Assembly (NCBI RefSeq): GCF_004118675.1 | Contig: NZ_SDHZ01000001.1 | Location: 1,364,001-1,428,000 of the forward strand | Direction: 5' to 3' | Source: Filimonas effusa | GTDB lineage: Bacteria; Bacteroidota; Bacteroidia; Chitinophagales; Chitinophagaceae | Length of the DNA: 64,000 nt | Part shown: positions 35,841-44,832 of the stretch, one piece after another | Numbering within the stretch: the first letter of the stretch is position 1 | Layout: each line of letters opens with the position of its first letter | Translations under genes and position numbers: made by a program | The notes under the pieces: generated by a model | Database searches by the model: none | Told to the model about the DNA's origin: nothing | Seen by the model: the letters and a program-made list of their open reading frames with translations, nothing else

Positions 35841-36139
35841 GGTTCGATGAACAACGGCGGGAAGGCTTGTCGGGAGGTACTGCTGTTCAATGCGCAGTGC
35901 TGTGGCAGCGCGGGTTTGCTGTAGGTTCATACACTTCATTTTCAGGTCACACAATGCAGTAAAAATAACAGGTGTATGAACATCAGACAAGATGTGTGTG
36001 TGGCGTATAGGTTATGGGTGAAAGGAATTGAGTTTTTTAAGCCATAGAGGGCAGGGATAATGTGATTGTTGTACCTGTTATCAGGTAGCTGGGCGAAGAT
36101 ATTTGCTGTTCGCACGGATAAAAATCTTGTATTGAATTA

Positions 36140-36170
36140 TCTTTAGGTACCCATGTTTTTCACCTAAAGA
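36140..36170. promoter_or_regulatory. Inverted repeat just before the DUF3800 gene
   Basis: TCTTTAGGT (36,140-36,148) and ACCTAAAGA (36,162-36,170) are perfect reverse complements with a 13-base spacer, ending six bases before the ATG. It may be an operator or a 5' mRNA hairpin that limits translation. Confidence 0.5.
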
Positions 36171-36176
36171 TGTTAT

Positions 36177-37283
36177 ATGATTTATTTCGATGAAGCCGGT
36201 AATTCCGGTGAAAACCTGCTCGACTTACAGCAACCTGTTTTCCTGTTGCTCTCTCATAATTTCACGTTGACAGAGGCAAAAGAAATACTGCGGCCCTTGC
36301 AGGCGATATCAAAAGCAGAAGAACTGCATTTCAAAAATGTCAAAAAATATGCAGCGCAGCAACGGGCATTGATCGAGTGTTTCAAACATCCATTGATTCA
36401 AGAGGGGCGCGTTTATTTCTATGTTGCCCATAAAAAATTTATGATTACGATTCATCTTGTTGACCGATTGATCGAGTATGTTTTTCATAAAAGAGGAATA
36501 GATATTTACAAAGGAGGCTTCAATTTGTCAACGGCCAACATCCTTGCGATCCTGGGAACGTCTGTGTGGGATACCACGTTGTATGATCGGGTCTGCGTGT
36601 CATTTGTACAATGGACAAGGACTGCCGATAACCAGGATGCCGTAACTTTTTACGATGCGGTGAAAGCATTGTATCGGACTTTGCAACATGAAAAGGACCG
36701 GGAACTTGTTCAGTGGATACTGGATAGCGAACCCTTCAAGGAGGATATTGCAGAAAGTTTTGAGAAGTTTGGTACAGATGCTACCCTGTCCTGCTTCATA
36801 GAAGAGATACAATATTGGTCGCGGTCATTGAATGCTGATGTGGATGCCACCTTTGATAATTCCAAACAAATTGAGCATTGGAAAAGCTACATCGAGTACC
36901 TGCGGCATTTACCGCCTGCCGAAGTTGGCTTTGGAAGTCGCAAGCATAAGTATCCGCTTCCCTTAAAAAGCCTCACTCTGGAAGATAGCAAAACTTGTGT
37001 AGAATTGCAGCTTGCCGACCTGATGGCCTCTTATCTTAACTATTATTTCAATGTTACAGCCACAGGTCGGGAGGATGCATTTGCCCAACAGATTACTGAT
37101 ACCCGGCTGGTCCATGTGTTATTTAACAGAATGTGGCCGGGCAAGGAAATGAGACCAGAAGAATTAGGGATGGAAGATACCCGTGGTATCAATCCGTTGG
37201 ATTACCTGGCTGCGCAAGCCCTGGCAAACCCTGAAGCCTATGCGAAGGTGGAGCGTAAGAAAAGAGGTGGCGCGAACGGATAA
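36177..37283 (+). CDS. DUF3800 domain protein
   Basis: A 368-residue protein starting MIYFDEAGNSGENLLD, the hallmark of DUF3800, an RNase-H-like fold predicted to be a nuclease. The N-terminal Asp-Glu and later acidic residues (ELQLADLMASYLNYY) would form the metal site. DUF3800 genes are common in mobile elements and near defence genes, but the role is mostly untested. It is the only plus-strand cargo gene here and has its own dyad upstream. The last 25 residues are lysine-rich. Confidence 0.8.
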   Translation: MIYFDEAGNSGENLLDLQQPVFLLLSHNFTLTEAKEILRPLQAISKAEELHFKNVKKYAAQQRALIECFKHPLIQEGRVYFYVAHKKFMITIHLVDRLIEYVFHKRGIDIYKGGFNLSTANILAILGTSVWDTTLYDRVCVSFVQWTRTADNQDAVTFYDAVKALYRTLQHEKDRELVQWILDSEPFKEDIAESFEKFGTDATLSCFIEEIQYWSRSLNADVDATFDNSKQIEHWKSYIEYLRHLPPAEVGFGSRKHKYPLPLKSLTLEDSKTCVELQLADLMASYLNYYFNVTATGREDAFAQQITDTRLVHVLFNRMWPGKEMRPEELGMEDTRGINPLDYLAAQALANPEAYAKVERKKRGGANG

Positions 37284-37454
37284 GCGTTATCATTTTGTGT
37301 TGGCGGCACTGACGAGTAGCAAATCCTATTCATAGCTTGCGATAGCACTACCTTTCGGCACCAGCGTTTTTTTGTTAACTTTTTTTTCGTGCCTGTAAAA
37401 AAAGTTGCCCCGGCTATGTGCAGCCGTGCAACTTGCTTGCGATGAAACAATGGG

Positions 37455-37619
37455 TTAACTTAAAATGGTATAAGCGGCTATGATTTTTTTGCTCATGGCC
37501 TCCGCTTCCGGGTGCGGGTTTTTATCGGGATGCCATTGTGCAATCAGTCGCCGAAACGCTTTTTTGATTTCCTGCGGTGTGGCTTCCGGGCTAATGCCTA
37601 ATACTTCGTACGGTGTCAT
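37455..37619 (-). CDS. Short J-domain protein (DnaJ-like)
   Basis: 54 residues: MTPYEVLGISPEATPQEIKK, then the HPD signature in AQWHPDKNP and helix IV up to the stop. This is a bare J-domain, enough to stimulate an Hsp70 ATPase but with no substrate-binding part. Start at 37,619 is chosen for its fit to J-domain starts; an ATG at 37,637 is also in frame. Both overlap the end of the gene upstream by 29-47 bases, an unusually long overlap that may mark a recombination junction or a frameshift from a once-larger protein. Confidence 0.7.
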   Translation of the reverse strand: MTPYEVLGISPEATPQEIKKAFRRLIAQWHPDKNPHPEAEAMSKKIIAAYTILS

Positions 37620-38274
37620 CAGGGCATACCAGGCCAATTATATTACCTTTCCATTCGGTATTAATATCGTAACTCATTCTGGTTAGTAAGTGGGTGTAAT
37701 TGTTATCGTTTTGTACTGATATATAAAATTCTGAGAAAAACTCGAAAAAATCACCTTTAAAGGTTGCTTCATTATATGTCTTACCAAATAAATTCTCACA
37801 AATTTGATTCCTATGATTTTCACTTAGCATGGTAAAATGATCAGCAGGTGCTTGCAAATAGTTAATCGCATTTCTTATAGAGCCAGCCTGGAGTTCACCT
37901 GTAAACTTGAAGACAATTAATTGTTCGACCCAACTATTCATTCTTACCGAAGCCAAAGCCAACACTCTTTTGTCTTCATACAGATTAAATTCTTTTTTCC
38001 TATTAGCATTAGTATCACAATATGAGATCAGAGTAAATATCAAACGTCCAAATTCATAAAACTCATCGTTATTCTCAAAAAGGTCTTTGAGTTTATGATA
38101 ATCTTTTTTATTATCAAGCAAAAATTCCTTTCCTCTCCCAGTTACTTCCAAATTGAGATACTCATCCAATGTATCTTTTGCTTTTTGAAAATAAAAATCA
38201 GGTTCATTAATAATTAGCAAACAGGTTTCTGACCTCAGAAAATTCTGAATTTTATTTCTTATTTTATCGTTCAT
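37591..38274 (-). CDS. Uncharacterised AT-rich island protein
   Basis: A 227-residue helical protein with no family I recognise (EFYEFGRLIFTLISYCDTNANRKK; SVRMNSWVEQLIVFKF; GDFFEFFSEFYISVQNDNNY). No signal peptide or membrane span. AT-rich codon choice differs from the host genes. The last residues (GLVCPDDTVRSIRH) run over the start of the J-domain gene in another frame. Function unknown. Confidence 0.6.
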   Translation of the reverse strand: MNDKIRNKIQNFLRSETCLLIINEPDFYFQKAKDTLDEYLNLEVTGRGKEFLLDNKKDYHKLKDLFENNDEFYEFGRLIFTLISYCDTNANRKKEFNLYEDKRVLALASVRMNSWVEQLIVFKFTGELQAGSIRNAINYLQAPADHFTMLSENHRNQICENLFGKTYNEATFKGDFFEFFSEFYISVQNDNNYTHLLTRMSYDINTEWKGNIIGLVCPDDTVRSIRH

Positions 38275-38344
38275 TATTATTCCGCCTAATATTTTTTTTC
38301 TATTTCCTTATACAAGAAAACCATCTACTAGACATTGTTGAAAT

Positions 38345-39331
38345 CTACTTACCCTTTATTCCTTCCAGATCCTTTCTCATTTGCTCTATCTTTTCATTTT
38401 GTTGGCTTATCGCTTTATTCTGCTGAATGATATAAAGGGTCAACTCTTCTATCTTTTTAAGAAGGACAACCTGATTATCGGCCAGATCAAGTCCATTTTC
38501 TTTTACCTCAATGGCGGAGGGCACTTCTGGAAGATGCTTATTTTGCTGAACAAATGTTTCTACATAAGCAAGGGATTTTAGTTGGTAAGACGAGTCGAAT
38601 ACATAATCAGCCCAATCGGTTTGTGTAACTTTTATTTTTCGGGTTTTAATATTTCCATTTACATTTAAGTCACGTTGCGTTGCGGTGGTTCCAATGGTTT
38701 GATTACCATTCAAAAATAGGTTTCCTGAGCCATTTAAACTCATTAGTGAAGTAAGAATACCGTTGTTGTCGTAATCAAAAAAACGGAACCCGCCCAATCC
38801 TCCACCACCTCTATTGGTAATAAAGTCAGTTTCTCCTTCGCTTCCAGATCGATTCCAGCCTATAAGTAATTTTCCGGTGTTCGCTAATGGAGAAAGCTGG
38901 TCAGGTATCGCAGGATCAAGATTACCACCGCCTAAAAGTGCGTTGCCATGAACCACCAGCTTATAAGAAGGAGTAGCGGTTCCAACGCCCAAATTTCCCG
39001 CAAAATAGCCACTCCCATCCCCTCTAACATAAAAAGAATTAGTACCACTTCCTAGTTCCGAATTTGTTCCGTGGTATCCGGAGAATAGATATACATTATT
39101 GGACGAAAGAGCATCAGTTTTGGCATAAAATATCGCTGCATATGGGTTGGGGAAACCATAACTAGTACCCATTTGCCGACCTGTATACATCGGTCCACCA
39201 TATGACGTTTGTACAGTTATCCTTTGGTCAGTAGTATTTCCGGCTGTTGTAACTGATTGCAAGGTTTCCTGAGCGGCACTGAAATTAAGAATAAGAGAAC
39301 TTAATGAAATCAGGCTGATTATTTTTTTCAT
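38345..39331 (-). CDS. Secreted tail-fibre-like surface protein with C-terminal coiled coil
   Basis: A 328-residue protein. Signal peptide MKKIISLISLSSLILNFSAA. The middle is glycine- and asparagine-rich with short repeats (GYFAGNLGVGTATPSYKLVV; GNLFLNGNQTIGTTATQRDL), as in phage tail fibres. The end, DWADYVFDSSYQLKSLAYVE, then HLPEVPSAIEV and ENGLDLADNQVVLLKKIEEL, is a common Bacteroidota module related to intramolecular chaperone or fibre-end domains. It finishes with a trimeric-looking coiled coil (IIQQNKAISQQNEKIEQ). Probably a surface adhesin or fibre; no phage genes are near. Confidence 0.7.
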   Translation of the reverse strand: MKKIISLISLSSLILNFSAAQETLQSVTTAGNTTDQRITVQTSYGGPMYTGRQMGTSYGFPNPYAAIFYAKTDALSSNNVYLFSGYHGTNSELGSGTNSFYVRGDGSGYFAGNLGVGTATPSYKLVVHGNALLGGGNLDPAIPDQLSPLANTGKLLIGWNRSGSEGETDFITNRGGGGLGGFRFFDYDNNGILTSLMSLNGSGNLFLNGNQTIGTTATQRDLNVNGNIKTRKIKVTQTDWADYVFDSSYQLKSLAYVETFVQQNKHLPEVPSAIEVKENGLDLADNQVVLLKKIEELTLYIIQQNKAISQQNEKIEQMRKDLEGIKGK

Positions 39332-39412
39332 AATAAGAGTTTAGGTTATTCAATTTTCTGCAATGTAATAAAGACCTAAAAACCTATCAACAGAATTATT
39401 GTGGTAAAATAA

Positions 39413-39432
39413 CCCTTCCTAGACAGGAAGGG
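39413..39432. repeat. Short perfect hairpin upstream of the fibre-like gene
   Basis: CCCTTCCT / AGGAAGGG with loop AGAC, not followed by a T-run. It lies in the 39,332-39,524 gap, which holds no gene. Confidence 0.4.
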
Positions 39433-39524
39433 CCAACAGAACAAATGGAAAGAAATAGAAAGAATACTGTTCATCCCCCTTCACCTGCCAGGGGGTCGCT
39501 TTATTTGTAGAAGTTAAGATTTGA

Positions 39525-39584
39525 TCTGACAAATGGGATTAATTTTAAGTAACCACACTTTTAAACGAATCCCAAAATGTCAGA
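39525..39584. repeat. Inverted repeat just before the IS481 remnant
   Basis: TCTGACAAATGGGATT (39,525-39,540) faces AATCCCAAAATGTCAGA (39,568-39,584), imperfect reverse complements 27 bases apart. One arm may be the left end of the IS481-type element. Confidence 0.45.
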
Positions 39585-39586
39585 CC

Positions 39587-39979
39587 ATGAAATCTGAAAC
39601 TAAATTAATCAAAACCAAGTTAGAGCTGTTGAATTTAGCGTCACATTTAGGCAATGTATCGCAAGCCTGCAAAGTAATGGGGTACAGTCGCGACAGTTTC
39701 TACAGGATCAAAGAGCTGTATGATAACGGTGGCGAGAATGCTCTGCATGAAATCAGCCGTAAAAAGCCCATTGTTAAAAACCGTGTCGAACCAGCTATTG
39801 AGAAAGCAGTTGTAAAAATGGCCTTTGACTATCCTGCTTATGGGCAGCAACGTACCAGTAACGAACTGCGGAAACAAGGCATTTTTATCTTTGCGGGTGG
39901 TGTCCGGAGCGTTTGGCTAAGCCATAACCTGGAGGTGTTTGAAAAGCGGCTTAAAGCGCTGGAGACTCATAGGGGCTAG
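39587..39979 (+). pseudogene. IS481-family transposase remnant (N-terminal HTH part only)
   Basis: 130 residues match the start of Bacteroidota IS481 transposases: [20 protein letters not shown], then [20 protein letters not shown], the helix-turn-helix region, and [20 protein letters not shown]. The chain then ends after [10 protein letters not shown], and the whole DDE integrase core is missing. A hairpin (GGGGCT / AGCCCC, 39,972-39,996) follows, after which the susD gene begins. This is a truncated IS at the right edge of the island and the downstream end of the sus pair. Confidence 0.8.
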
Positions 39980-40049
39980 CCTTTTTGGTCAGCCCCTTAC
40001 CCTTTTGGGGGAGTGAATACTTTCGGATTCTCTGATCATATATTAAAAA

Positions 40050-41540
40050 TCACTTCCACGGATCATTCTGCTGTATCGACACATTGGCATTGATCTCATC
40101 CTGCGGAATAGGAAAGTATTTATGTTTAGCCTGCGGTGCGCGCACAGGATATACATCATTTACAGCAGCAGGAATAACGGTAAGAAATTTCCCGGTGCGG
40201 GTAAGGTCGTACCAGCGGTCGCCTTCGGCAAAAAACTCCCACGAACGTTCCTGCAAAACAGCCTCTATAAACTGGTCTTTCGACAACCCTTGCGGCAGAT
40301 CATCCACATGAGCGCGAAAGCGTATCTCATGTATAAGATCATAAGCTACCTTGGTAGCGCCATTCTGCCGGGCCTCCGCTTCTGCTGCAATCAAAAAGGC
40401 ATCAGCAAACCGGAAGATGGGTACATTGATAGTACCGCTGATGCCCACCGAATTGGCGTCCATATACTTCTTAACCAATACTCCTTTGGGCGTAATGGGC
40501 GTAATATCTTTCTGGTGAACAACCTGTCCCGATTTGTTTACATAAAACGTATCCAGCAGTTTACGCCTGGCATCGCTGGGGTCAAAAGAATCGAAAAAAG
40601 CCTGGTAGGCAAAGGCAGAACCGAAAGTAGAAGCACCATAGGCGGGTCCATCGCTGTTTTTGGGGCCGTACAGACTCAGCATTTGGTTGCTCAGGCCTGG
40701 TGTGGCGCTTTCACATTCAAAAGCCCACATGTTCTCCTGCCTCGCCACATCTTCTCTGGCTACATTGTACAGGTCGGTCACCTCTGCCATCAGCGTATAC
40801 TTATTCGAGCTTCTCACCGCCTGGGCTTTTTCGAAAGCCAGCGGCCAGTTGCCGCTGTACAGGGCCGCTTTGGCATACAACAGCAGGGCCACTTCTTTAC
40901 AGGTTCTGCCCTTTTGCAAAGCACTACTGTAAGAAGGCAAGCTGTTTACTGCTACGTCAAGGTCAGCAAATACCTGTTTGTAGATATCCGCCTGTGTGCT
41001 TTTGGCCACAACGGCATTGGTAAGACTGTTGCTGGCAGATGTTTTCAGTATCACATCTCCAAAATTTTTGGTGAGCGTCCAGTGGTAAAAAGCGCGGAGG
41101 AAATAAGCTTCTCCCATAATCTGGTCACGACGCGCCACGTCCATTTGGGTATTGGGTACTTTCGCCAGTACCCAGTTCACTTTCTCAATACCCTGGTAGC
41201 AGCTCTCCCATATCTGCTGGGGCGATTCAAACTGACGGCTAAAACTCTTTTGTGTGGTATAGTTAGCGTCGTAGTTAAACAGCGTAAGCGTATTGCGGCC
41301 TACTACCGGGCGCGGATAAATCTGATCGGCACTCCAGTCAGAAGCGCAGATAGCCGCCGTATTGTACAGGCCGGATATAGGGCTGTAAGCAGCCGTCAAA
41401 GCCGCTTCGGCATCTGATGCAGTTTTGTAAAACTGATCGGTAAAGATGGAAGAGAATGGCTGCTCGTTGAGTTTGCTGCAAGAAGCCAGCACTGACAGGG
41501 CAGCAGCAATAAAATATATTTTTATAGTAAGTGGTTTCAT
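40050..41540 (-). CDS. SusD/RagB-family nutrient-binding lipoprotein
   Basis: A 496-residue outer-surface lipoprotein. Signal MKPLTIKIYFIAAALSVLASC ends in a lipobox (LASC). The SusD fold shows in FYKTASDAEAALTAAYSPI, RDQIMGEAYFLRAFYHWTL, then NFGDV, KVAYDLIHEIRFRAH and EVLQERSWEFFAEGDRWYDL. It caps the SusC channel and captures a glycan or other polymer. The ATG at 41,540 starts the signal peptide; it lies 36 bp after susC. No degradative enzyme follows; an IS remnant lies immediately downstream instead. Confidence 0.92.
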   Translation of the reverse strand: MKPLTIKIYFIAAALSVLASCSKLNEQPFSSIFTDQFYKTASDAEAALTAAYSPISGLYNTAAICASDWSADQIYPRPVVGRNTLTLFNYDANYTTQKSFSRQFESPQQIWESCYQGIEKVNWVLAKVPNTQMDVARRDQIMGEAYFLRAFYHWTLTKNFGDVILKTSASNSLTNAVVAKSTQADIYKQVFADLDVAVNSLPSYSSALQKGRTCKEVALLLYAKAALYSGNWPLAFEKAQAVRSSNKYTLMAEVTDLYNVAREDVARQENMWAFECESATPGLSNQMLSLYGPKNSDGPAYGASTFGSAFAYQAFFDSFDPSDARRKLLDTFYVNKSGQVVHQKDITPITPKGVLVKKYMDANSVGISGTINVPIFRFADAFLIAAEAEARQNGATKVAYDLIHEIRFRAHVDDLPQGLSKDQFIEAVLQERSWEFFAEGDRWYDLTRTGKFLTVIPAAVNDVYPVRAPQAKHKYFPIPQDEINANVSIQQNDPWK

Positions 41541-41576
41541 AACATTGTTTTTGTGCGGTGATGATAAGAGCAAAAA

Positions 41577-44500
41577 TCAGAAGGTGAACTGTACGCCGGC
41601 AAGGTAGCTGCGCGACATAGGATACACCAGGTTGTCAATACCTACCTGCGTATTGGAACCGCCAAAGGCATTCACTTCCGGATCATAACCACTATACTTG
41701 GTAAACGTAAACAGGTTGTTGCCGCTCAGGTATACCCTTATGTTGCTCACACCTTTTATGCGTGGCAGTGTATACCCAAGCGTAATGTTCTTTATCCGAA
41801 CAAAAGAACCGTCTTCCACAAAGCGGTTGGTAATCGGCAAACGGCCGCCCTGGTAACCACTTACATATTCATTGGCAGCATTGGTGGGCGACCAGCGATT
41901 ACTCATACCCGCTACTACATTGCGCTGCCCCAGCGGATTTTCGAAAGTATAGCGACTCAGGTTATACAGATCATTGCCTTGCACACCGGAAACAAAAGCA
42001 CTGAAGTCGAATTTTCGGTAAGATAAGTTGGTGGAGAAGCCAAAGATGAAGCTAGGGTTTGCATCACCGGAAATCACCTGGTCATCGGCTGTAATGCGGC
42101 CGTCTTTCACCACATCGGCCACCTTCATGCCACCGGTACGACTGCCCGATCCCTCCAGTATCGTTTCCCCTGTTTGGTAAATACCATCGAATAGGTAGGT
42201 TTTGTAAATGCCCAGCGGCTGCCCTGTTTGCAACACCACATAGTTATTTACCACATACTCTTTTACATCATCAGCCAGGTGAATGAGCTTGTTGCGGTTA
42301 AAGGTGATGTTACCGTTTACCGTCCACTTCACTTCCTTTTCCAGTATACGGGCACTTACACTCAGCTCCAGTCCTTTGTTTTCAATACTGGCAAAGTTGC
42401 CTGTTACAGACTGATAACCGGAAGAGGATGGAAGGTTCCGTACAAAGAGCAGGTCATCTGTACGTTTGTGGTAATAATCAGCAATGAAAGAAATGCGGTT
42501 GTTGAGTATAGAAAGATCCACACCCACATCCAGCTGGGTCGATTTTTCCCAACGCAGGTCTTTATTCGGAATACCCGTTGGACTTACCCCTATGGTATAA
42601 ATATGATTAAACTGATAGTTGCTGCCGGAACCCACCAGCGCCAGTGAGTTGTAAGGGCCAATAGCTGCGGCATTACCGGTTACGCCATAGCTGGTCCGCA
42701 GTTTAAGATCGGTGAACAAATTCTGTTGCTGCAGGAAAGGCTCGTCTATAATGCGCCAGGCCCCAGATACGGCCGGAAAGAAGCCGTATTTATTGTTTTC
42801 ACCAAATTTGGAAGCGCCATCATAACGCATCGTTACATCTATAAAATACCGGTTCTTATATCCATAATTCAGGCGGCCCATATAGCTGTCCAGCCTTTCT
42901 TCGGTACGGTAGCTGCCCACCGTTCTGTTTACCGCAAGACCAATGGCTTCGTTGGTAGTTACATCGTTGGGAAAACCGCTGGCTTCAATGCTGTTGGAAT
43001 TGCCCAGGTTTTTCTGCGTACCAAAAACACCGGTCACTTTCAGGGAATGTTCTCCCAGGTTGCGCGAATAAGTCAAAATGCTTTCATGCAGCAGCGCCGT
43101 GCCATTACTGTTGCCTTTATAAGCACTGCCCGAACTGGCATTTTTTTCCAGGCTACCAAGAATGTACAGCGGCGAATACCTGTCTGCCAGGGTGGAAGAA
43201 AGGTCTGCATTGAAAGAGGCCCGGTAGGTTAATCCCTCTATAATTTTAGCTTCGGCGAAGAGGTTGGCCATAGTACGTTTAATGGCCTTCTGATTCAGCA
43301 CCTCGGCCATACCCAGCGGGTTTACCACTTCGCGGTAACGGCCATTGAACTGGTCGGAGAAAGGGTAAATGGAACCATCTTCCCGGTAAGGCTGCAAAGT
43401 GGGAGGAGCGCCTAAAGCAGCGCCTACAATACTGGCGGTAGCCAGACCGTCTAACCCGGTAGCACCGGTAGGAATGGTATTGTTGATGGAGTAACTACTC
43501 AGTACCGTGGCTCCCATGCGAAAACGGTCGCTGATCTTATGATCTATGTTGAGGCGCAGCGAATATCTTTTGAAGTTGGAGTTGATAATGATCCCATCCT
43601 GGTTGAAATAATTACCGCTTATACTGAACTGTGTTTTCTCACTGCCACCCGATACGGAAAGCTGATAGTTTTGTATAATAGCTTCGCGGAAAAGAAGGTC
43701 CTGCCAGTCTATGCCCTTGCCCAGTGAGTCGGGATTACTGTAGACGGCAGAATTGTATATTTCATTTTCCAGTTTGGCAAAGCCGGCGGCGTTGAGCATA
43801 TCAATAGTCTTTGTCACCTGCTGAATACCCTGGTAAGTCTCCAGTTGTACCCTGGTTGGGCCGTTCTTACCCCGTTTGGTGGAGATGATCACCACACCAT
43901 TGGCACCACGGGCACCATAAATAGCGGTGGCCGAAGCATCCTTCAACACCTCTACCGATTCTATATCATTCGGATTGATGGTAGACAGCGGACTGGCATC
44001 CGTTACGCTGGCCTCGTTGGATATCTGTATGCCATCCACAATGTACAAGGGCTCGGAAGAGCCGTTGATGGAGTTGGTACCGCGTATACGCACACTAATA
44101 TTGCCCCCTGGCGCCGCGTTGTTCTGCGTAATCTGTACACCCGACACCCGGGCCTGTAGCCCCTGGGCCACATTCACCACCGGAGTCTGGGTAATGTCAG
44201 CAGCTTTCACACTGGCTATAGCGCCGGTGGTGGCCGCTTTACGCTGGGTGCCGTACCCTACTACGATTACATCGTCCAGTTTGTTTACCTCCACCTCCAT
44301 GGTAACGGTGAGGGTGCGCTGGTTATTCACCGCCACTTCCTGGCTTCTGTATCCCTTGTAAGAGATCACCAATACCGCCCTAGGCGATACAGCGGCCAGC
44401 CTGAACCGGCCTTCGGCATTGGTGGTAGTCACCTGCGATGTACCCTTAACCGCAACGTTGGCCCCGGAAAGCGGCACACCGCTGGTATCGGTCACCTGTC

Positions 44501-44609
44501 CGCCTACAGTTAGGTTGCCGCTTTGGGCGTGGGCAAAAAAAGAGAATAAAAGAAGCAAAAGAGTTACCAGAGGAACCGTAGTCAGTTCCTTTAATTTTAT
44601 TACATTCAT
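41577..44609 (-). CDS. SusC/RagA-family TonB-dependent outer-membrane transporter
   Basis: A 1010-residue transporter. After a signal peptide ending FFAHAQS comes the carboxypeptidase-like N-terminal extension (GGQVTDTSGVPLSGANVAVK), a plug with RIRGTNSINGSSEPLYIVDG, then ESVEVLKDASATAIYGARGA, and a 22-strand-type barrel ending SYLAGVQFTF. It imports oligosaccharides or similar ligands with TonB energy. ATG 44,609 is preferred; an in-frame ATG at 44,639 also exists. It forms an operon with susD and is divergent from the LacI-type gene. Confidence 0.93.
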   Translation of the reverse strand: MNVIKLKELTTVPLVTLLLLLFSFFAHAQSGNLTVGGQVTDTSGVPLSGANVAVKGTSQVTTTNAEGRFRLAAVSPRAVLVISYKGYRSQEVAVNNQRTLTVTMEVEVNKLDDVIVVGYGTQRKAATTGAIASVKAADITQTPVVNVAQGLQARVSGVQITQNNAAPGGNISVRIRGTNSINGSSEPLYIVDGIQISNEASVTDASPLSTINPNDIESVEVLKDASATAIYGARGANGVVIISTKRGKNGPTRVQLETYQGIQQVTKTIDMLNAAGFAKLENEIYNSAVYSNPDSLGKGIDWQDLLFREAIIQNYQLSVSGGSEKTQFSISGNYFNQDGIIINSNFKRYSLRLNIDHKISDRFRMGATVLSSYSINNTIPTGATGLDGLATASIVGAALGAPPTLQPYREDGSIYPFSDQFNGRYREVVNPLGMAEVLNQKAIKRTMANLFAEAKIIEGLTYRASFNADLSSTLADRYSPLYILGSLEKNASSGSAYKGNSNGTALLHESILTYSRNLGEHSLKVTGVFGTQKNLGNSNSIEASGFPNDVTTNEAIGLAVNRTVGSYRTEERLDSYMGRLNYGYKNRYFIDVTMRYDGASKFGENNKYGFFPAVSGAWRIIDEPFLQQQNLFTDLKLRTSYGVTGNAAAIGPYNSLALVGSGSNYQFNHIYTIGVSPTGIPNKDLRWEKSTQLDVGVDLSILNNRISFIADYYHKRTDDLLFVRNLPSSSGYQSVTGNFASIENKGLELSVSARILEKEVKWTVNGNITFNRNKLIHLADDVKEYVVNNYVVLQTGQPLGIYKTYLFDGIYQTGETILEGSGSRTGGMKVADVVKDGRITADDQVISGDANPSFIFGFSTNLSYRKFDFSAFVSGVQGNDLYNLSRYTFENPLGQRNVVAGMSNRWSPTNAANEYVSGYQGGRLPITNRFVEDGSFVRIKNITLGYTLPRIKGVSNIRVYLSGNNLFTFTKYSGYDPEVNAFGGSNTQVGIDNLVYPMSRSYLAGVQFTF

Positions 44610-44734
44610 ATGGCAATAATTTTTTACATAAACATTCAAAAGAAACTCATAAGCATAGGCATGTCTGCAACATCATTAGCCAATATTAGAAAGAATTTAA
44701 ACCGTTGTATGCAGGTGAAATCACAGCTTCTACC

Positions 44735-44758
44735 GGGAACGATTGCGGTATCGTTCCC
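44735..44758. promoter_or_regulatory. Palindromic LacI-type operator between susC and the regulator
   Basis: GGGAACGAT (44,735-44,743), six bases TGCGGT, then the exact reverse complement ATCGTTCCC (44,750-44,758). It lies 75 bases before the LacI-type ATG and about 125 before susC, so one site could control both directions. Confidence 0.75.
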
Positions 44759-44832
44759 AATGCATAAAATGGTAGCAAGCCATTGCAGGAATGCTGCTTT
44801 CTTTGTACCCAAAACCAATACTATCCACCGGC

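Noticed and set aside
35736-35990. 84-codon minus-strand frame
   Set aside because: It lies across the GC-rich inverted repeats; the peptide is low-complexity and the dyads explain the sequence better.
39040-39062. ctagttccgaat as a copy of the tRNA-Pro T-arm (attR)
   Set aside because: Only a short partial match inside a coding gene.
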